A DNA stretch of 17,443 nucleotides from Lachnospiraceae bacterium UBA1760 (GTDB lineage Bacteria > Bacillota > Clostridia > Lachnospirales > Lachnospiraceae): contig DCHE01000057.1 of NCBI GenBank assembly GCA_002314775.1, positions 1-17,443 of the forward strand, read 5' to 3'. Positions 15,301 through 17,443 of the stretch are shown here, piece by piece. A program made the translations under genes and the position numbers. Position 1 is the first letter of the stretch. Each line of letters opens with the position of its first letter. The notes beneath the pieces were generated by a model that ran no database searches, had not been told where the DNA came from, and saw only the letters and a list, made by a program, of their open reading frames with translations.

Positions 15301-16262
15301 TAGCTCAGGTATTCCAGCTTGTTTACGGAAAGATGGCCAGCACAACAGAGGCAGCGGTTATCTCAACAGACATAAAGGATTACAGCGTATATATCCAGAC
15401 TGATGACCAGTCAGAGGCTACCCTCGATGATATAAGAAACCTTACATTTACATATACGGACAAAAATGACAAGGATGCAAAGGAGGAGGAGATTAAGCTC
15501 TCAGATATTGCTGAGATTAAGAATACCGAAACCCTAAGCACAATTCGCCGTTCGGCACAGTCAAGATACATTACAGTATCCGCATCGGTTGACGAGGACC
15601 ACAACGTTGGTCTTCTCGGAGATGAGGTTCAGAAGATAATTGACAAGATGGAGATTCCAGAGGGCTACACAGTAACTCTTGCAGGTGAGAATGAGACGAT
15701 AAATGACGCAATGAGACAGGTAGTGCTCATGCTTGCTCTTGCAATTGTGTTCATCTACCTTGTAATGGTTGCTCAGTTCCAGTCGCTTCTGTCGCCATTT
15801 ATCATTATGTTTACAATTCCGCTTGCATTTACAGGTGGTTTCCTGGCACTTTATCTTACAGGAAATGAAGTAAGTATTATCGCCATGATCGGCTTCGTAC
15901 TTCTCTCAGGTATCATCGTAAATAACGGTATCGTAATGGTTGACTACATAAACCAGAGAAGAAGAGAGGGGCTTTCAAAGAAGGAGGCCATAGTTGATGC
16001 GGCAGTAACAAGACTTCGTCCAGTACTTATGACAGCGCTCACAACAATCATTTCTATGTCAGCGCTTGCACTTTCAAATGACCAGGGTGCTAGTATGATG
16101 AGACCTATGGCAATCGTATCCGTAGGAGGACTTGTATATGGAACTTTACTTACACTTATAGTTGTTCCTTGTATATACGATGCATTTAACAGAGATAAGA
16201 GTATGGTTGAGGAGGATTTAGAAGAAGCTCCTATAGTGGAGGCTGAATTCGAGATGAACTAA
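12369..16262 (+). CDS. RND-superfamily (AcrB/HAE-type) exporter with a coiled-coil insertion
   Basis: The 1297-residue protein has the ACR_tran layout. TM1 is at about 12-31 and is followed by LIPSISFPYV, matching the post-TM1 segment of the family. TM2-TM6 span about 590-745, with LVDNSIVVIENI in TM4 (Asp659; AcrB has two adjacent acids there, this one Asp-Asn). A second half has TM7 at about 776 and TM8-12 from about 1120 to 1265. Loop 1 carries roughly 250 extra residues (about 210-455) of Gln/Glu/Leu-rich coiled coil. It is probably a proton-driven exporter of lipophilic compounds. No membrane-fusion protein or outer-membrane factor is encoded nearby, as expected for a Gram-positive cell. 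It is likely monocistronic: own promoter upstream and a terminator 10 bases after the stop. Confidence 0.9.
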   Translation: MLSKFSVKKPYTVLVAVIMVLVLGGVSLYKMTADLIPSISFPYVLIITTDIGASPEEIESGVTAPMEASMATTSNIKTVSSMSYNSYSMVILEYEQSANMDSILIEIQQKLDQLESTLPDSVGTPMVMQIDPDMMPIMIAAVDVDNMEPVAVTNYVNNDIKPLLESVEGVASANMTGGIEEKINITVNSEKVDALNERIKKVIDDKFVDAEKEITSAKNEINSGKNQLETGANQLANTVTETETELNSKKIELYQAEQKLTEQQAQLENQAVELQNSIDGLKKAYDGAVELKKGIDGINQILGLYEQGFITEEQFAEQLGMDVETARATAAGLEAQLDQINTQLAEQGKSMESLGVTINSYEDLPNAIAALESALTQVKTGIQTVKSGLEQIKTGKASIDSALNTLGKTSILSSIEMGSANAQLASGESQLESAKTQISDSKEQAYQAADLETILSTDTVKGLLTAQNFSMPAGYIAEDGDQYLVKVGDKITDIDTIKDTVLIDMGMEGIEPIKIGDIADVELVNNQDEVYAKVNGNPAVLFTFEKQTGYSTGDVTDSLLAKFKSVEKEFTDVHFTALMDQGVYIDLIVSSVLKNIIEGAILAIVVLIIFLRDLRPTFIIAAAIPLSVIFAIVLMYFTGITLNVISMSGLALGIGMLVDNSIVVIENIYRMRSEGCSIKKASVYGASQVAGAIAASTITTVCVFLPIVFTEGITRQLFTDMALTIGYTLGASLIVALTLVPAMASGMLRKEKVHKKTLFDRFQEAYGRFVGKALKYKIIVFLLSLVFLGASVYAAFSRGTSFMPSMSGNQLTLTVSPKEDEEKTLEEMAAMSDEIVDRVLKIKYITTVGAMSGSGSTMSLMSSTGAANTITMYVLLEENGKYDIKDIQNQIIEATKDLDCDIKASSEMLDMSALTGSGISINIKGRNIEKMQEIAGELGAKLEKVEGLVDVDNGLGEMTKELVISVDKEKAANYGYTVAQVFQLVYGKMASTTEAAVISTDIKDYSVYIQTDDQSEATLDDIRNLTFTYTDKNDKDAKEEEIKLSDIAEIKNTETLSTIRRSAQSRYITVSASVDEDHNVGLLGDEVQKIIDKMEIPEGYTVTLAGENETINDAMRQVVLMLALAIVFIYLVMVAQFQSLLSPFIIMFTIPLAFTGGFLALYLTGNEVSIIAMIGFVLLSGIIVNNGIVMVDYINQRRREGLSKKEAIVDAAVTRLRPVLMTALTTIISMSALALSNDQGASMMRPMAIVSVGGLVYGTLLTLIVVPCIYDAFNRDKSMVEEDLEEAPIVEAEFEMN

Positions 16263-16271
16263 ATGACTTAT

Positions 16272-16313
16272 ATCCCGTAATCTCTGAGAGGTTGCGGGAT
16301 TTTAGTCTTTTTT
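16272..16313 (+). terminator. Rho-independent terminator after the RND gene
   Basis: ATCCCGTAATCTC pairs with GAGGTTGCGGGAT within 16272-16300 (two G-U pairs) and is followed by TTTTAGTCTTTTTT. It begins 10 bases after the RND stop codon. Confidence 0.85.
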
Positions 16314-16331
16314 AATGATTTAATTAGTATA

Positions 16332-16346
16332 ATAATTTGCTATAGT
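16332..16346 (+). promoter_or_regulatory. Extended -10 promoter of the degV-family gene
   Basis: ATAATTTGCTATAGT holds TGC-TATAGT (-10 at 16341-16346) and is identical over 15 bases to 12133-12147. The -35 region is poor (ATTTAA or TTTAAT), so the extended -10 would carry most of the recognition. The start would be near 16353, giving a leader of about 55 nt to the ATG. Confidence 0.5.
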
Positions 16347-16408
16347 GTTACTAAGGGAAAAGAATGAAAATATCTGATTAATACTGAGAGATAAATACGG
16401 AGGTAAAT

Positions 16409-17260
16409 ATGAGAGAATTTACGATAATGACTGATGTAAATACAGACGTTGACCCGGAATATGCGGCTAGCGAAGGAATAGTAATCATGCCGCAGTACTA
16501 TCACTTTGGTGACGGAGTTATATACGGAGATGAGATTAAGCTTTCTTCAGACGATTTTTACAAGAGACTGTCGGCTGGCGAGAAGTCCCTCTCAATGGGC
16601 TGCAACCCGGCAAGAGTTGAGGAGATGTTCACGATTGAGCTTGAAAAGGGAAATGACATCCTTTGTGTTATCTTCTCATCAATGCTTTCAGGAAGCTACA
16701 ACACTGCCTGTATGGTAGCAGGCGAGCTTTCCGAGAAATACCCTGAACAGAAAATCATTGTGATTGACTCTCTGAATGCCTCAGCCGGTGCAGGAATGAT
16801 GCTGTATATGGCAAGAGATATGCAGAAGGAAGGGAAGACAATAGAGGAGGTAAAGGAGAAGATAGAGGAGCTGAAGGATAAGTTCCACGCAATGTTCGTT
16901 GTGGATGACCTGCAGTACCTGGTTCGTGGCGGAAGACTCAGCAAATTCAGCGGAACTGTTGGAAATCTCCTTTCTATAAAGCCTATTCTTCATCTTTTAA
17001 ATGGCCAGATTCTTGTTCTTGTAAAGAAGAGAACCAGGAAGAAGGCAGTGGACCAGCTGATAGAGGAGCTTAAGGCATTAAACCCTGACCCAACCTATAT
17101 CTGCGTTGTTCACACACATAATCGAAAGTCGGCTGAGGAGCTTGGACTTAGAATAGAGCAGGAGCTTGGTATAAAGATAGATAAGATTACCGAGATTAAT
17201 CATACAATCGGAACCCACACAGGCCCAAATGCTCTTGGTTTTGGATTTTTAGGACAGTAA
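16409..17260 (+). CDS. DegV-family fatty-acid-binding protein
   Basis: The product is 283 residues, the usual DegV length, with two alpha/beta lobes. Family marks are FTIMTDVNTDVDPEYA at the N-terminus, SMGCNP (62-67) in the place of the TSQPS-type loop, SSMLSGSYNTA (90-100) contacting the lipid carboxylate, VDDLQYLVRGGRLSK (about 168-182), and IGTHTGPNALGFGFLG at the C-terminus. DegV/FakB proteins carry a bound fatty acid and in the FakAB system present it to the kinase FakA for phosphorylation. No fakA is adjacent, so the partner kinase would be encoded elsewhere. GGAGGT (16400-16405) lies just ahead of the ATG, and the gene has its own promoter. Which fatty acid it prefers cannot be read from the sequence. 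Confidence 0.92.
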   Translation: MREFTIMTDVNTDVDPEYAASEGIVIMPQYYHFGDGVIYGDEIKLSSDDFYKRLSAGEKSLSMGCNPARVEEMFTIELEKGNDILCVIFSSMLSGSYNTACMVAGELSEKYPEQKIIVIDSLNASAGAGMMLYMARDMQKEGKTIEEVKEKIEELKDKFHAMFVVDDLQYLVRGGRLSKFSGTVGNLLSIKPILHLLNGQILVLVKKRTRKKAVDQLIEELKALNPDPTYICVVHTHNRKSAEELGLRIEQELGIKIDKITEINHTIGTHTGPNALGFGFLGQ

Positions 17261-17265
17261 ATATA

Positions 17266-17294
17266 TTGTAAAATGTACTTTATTATGGGATAAT
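17266..17294 (+). promoter_or_regulatory. Promoter of the gene leaving the window
   Basis: TTGTAA (17266-17271), 17 bp, then GATAAT (17289-17294) preceded by TGG, making an extended -10. It lies just after the degV stop codon with no obvious terminator between, so read-through from degV could also contribute. Confidence 0.5.
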
Positions 17295-17389
17295 TAATTG
17301 TCTGTAGATTTGTGAGATAAATGGGGAGTATTTCATAATGATAAGGTGGTTACAATAGAAATTAAGTTGATTCAAGGAAGGATGAAGGT

Positions 17390-17443
17390 ATGGACAATAA
17401 TAATCAGGGTTATGGATATGGCCAGCAGCCACAGTATGGCCAG
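17390..17443 (+). CDS. N-terminus of a Gly/Tyr/Gln-rich protein, 3' truncated
   Basis: ATG at 17390 opens a frame to the window edge, encoding MDNNNQGYGYGQQPQYGQ. AAGGAAGG (17374-17381) is 8 bases upstream. Low-complexity Asn/Gln/Gly/Tyr/Pro N-termini of this kind are common ahead of small membrane domains (for example TM2, DUF4190-like or zinc-ribbon proteins) in Firmicutes. Only 18 codons are present, so the family cannot be decided. Confidence 0.6.
   Translation, partial: MDNNNQGYGYGQQPQYGQ

Noticed and set aside
1..17443. CRISPR arrays, tRNA or rRNA genes, insertion sequences
   Set aside because: I saw no regularly spaced repeats, cloverleaf-like sequence, rRNA sequence, transposase frame or terminal inverted repeats.

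Overview
The window reads as chromosomal DNA of a low-GC anaerobic Clostridium-class bacterium, most likely a Lachnospiraceae member of the Butyrivibrio/Pseudobutyrivibrio/Roseburia/Lachnospira type. The signs are an acetyl-CoA hydrolase/transferase of the butyrate-producer kind, a DegV protein, a Gram-positive RND exporter, strong GGAGG-type ribosome sites, and the absence of outer-membrane partners. The genus assignment is inference.

Positions 1-9714 are a type VII secretion (T7SSb, ESX/Ess-like) locus in two transcription units. The window opens in the last codons of a probable WXG100 protein carrying an FxxxD export motif, closed by a strong terminator. Five tightly packed genes follow (187-3703). 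They encode a coiled-coil YwqH-like protein, a YwqI-like helical protein, a third small helical protein with a C-terminal YxxxD motif, a 608-residue protein of unknown activity that looks like the secreted client, and a lipoprotein. A terminator (3721-3752) and a good sigma-A promoter (3770-3798) separate this module from the apparatus genes. Those are a TadZ/CpaE-like protein with both P-loop lysines lost, the ubiquitin-like EsaB/YukD, and the FHA-FtsK/SpoIIIE motor EssC. EssB, EssA and EsaA are not in the window.

Without any visible terminator, essC runs into a DUF3592-like membrane protein, a 95-residue unknown, and a CoA-transferase (to 11775). Base composition rises clearly across this junction, so the T7SS part looks compositionally distinct from the metabolic part.

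Positions 11776-12368 hold a bidirectional terminator, a 56-codon minus-strand gene, and a complex regulatory region. Within that region a near-consensus promoter is flanked by two 13-bp palindromes about three helical turns apart. Downstream lies a 1297-residue RND-family exporter (12369-16262) with a long coiled-coil insertion in its first extracellular loop. It is followed by a terminator, a degV-family gene (16409-17260) and the first 18 codons of a Gly/Tyr/Gln-rich protein that leaves the window.

Logic of the main system: EssC is the motor that recognises and exports helical-hairpin clients. EsaB and perhaps the TadZ-like protein regulate or position it. The module at 187-3703 supplies a large client with its small helical targeting partners, plus a lipoprotein that could be an immunity or surface partner. 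The client's activity and the TadZ-like protein's role in a T7SS are the least explained parts of the window.
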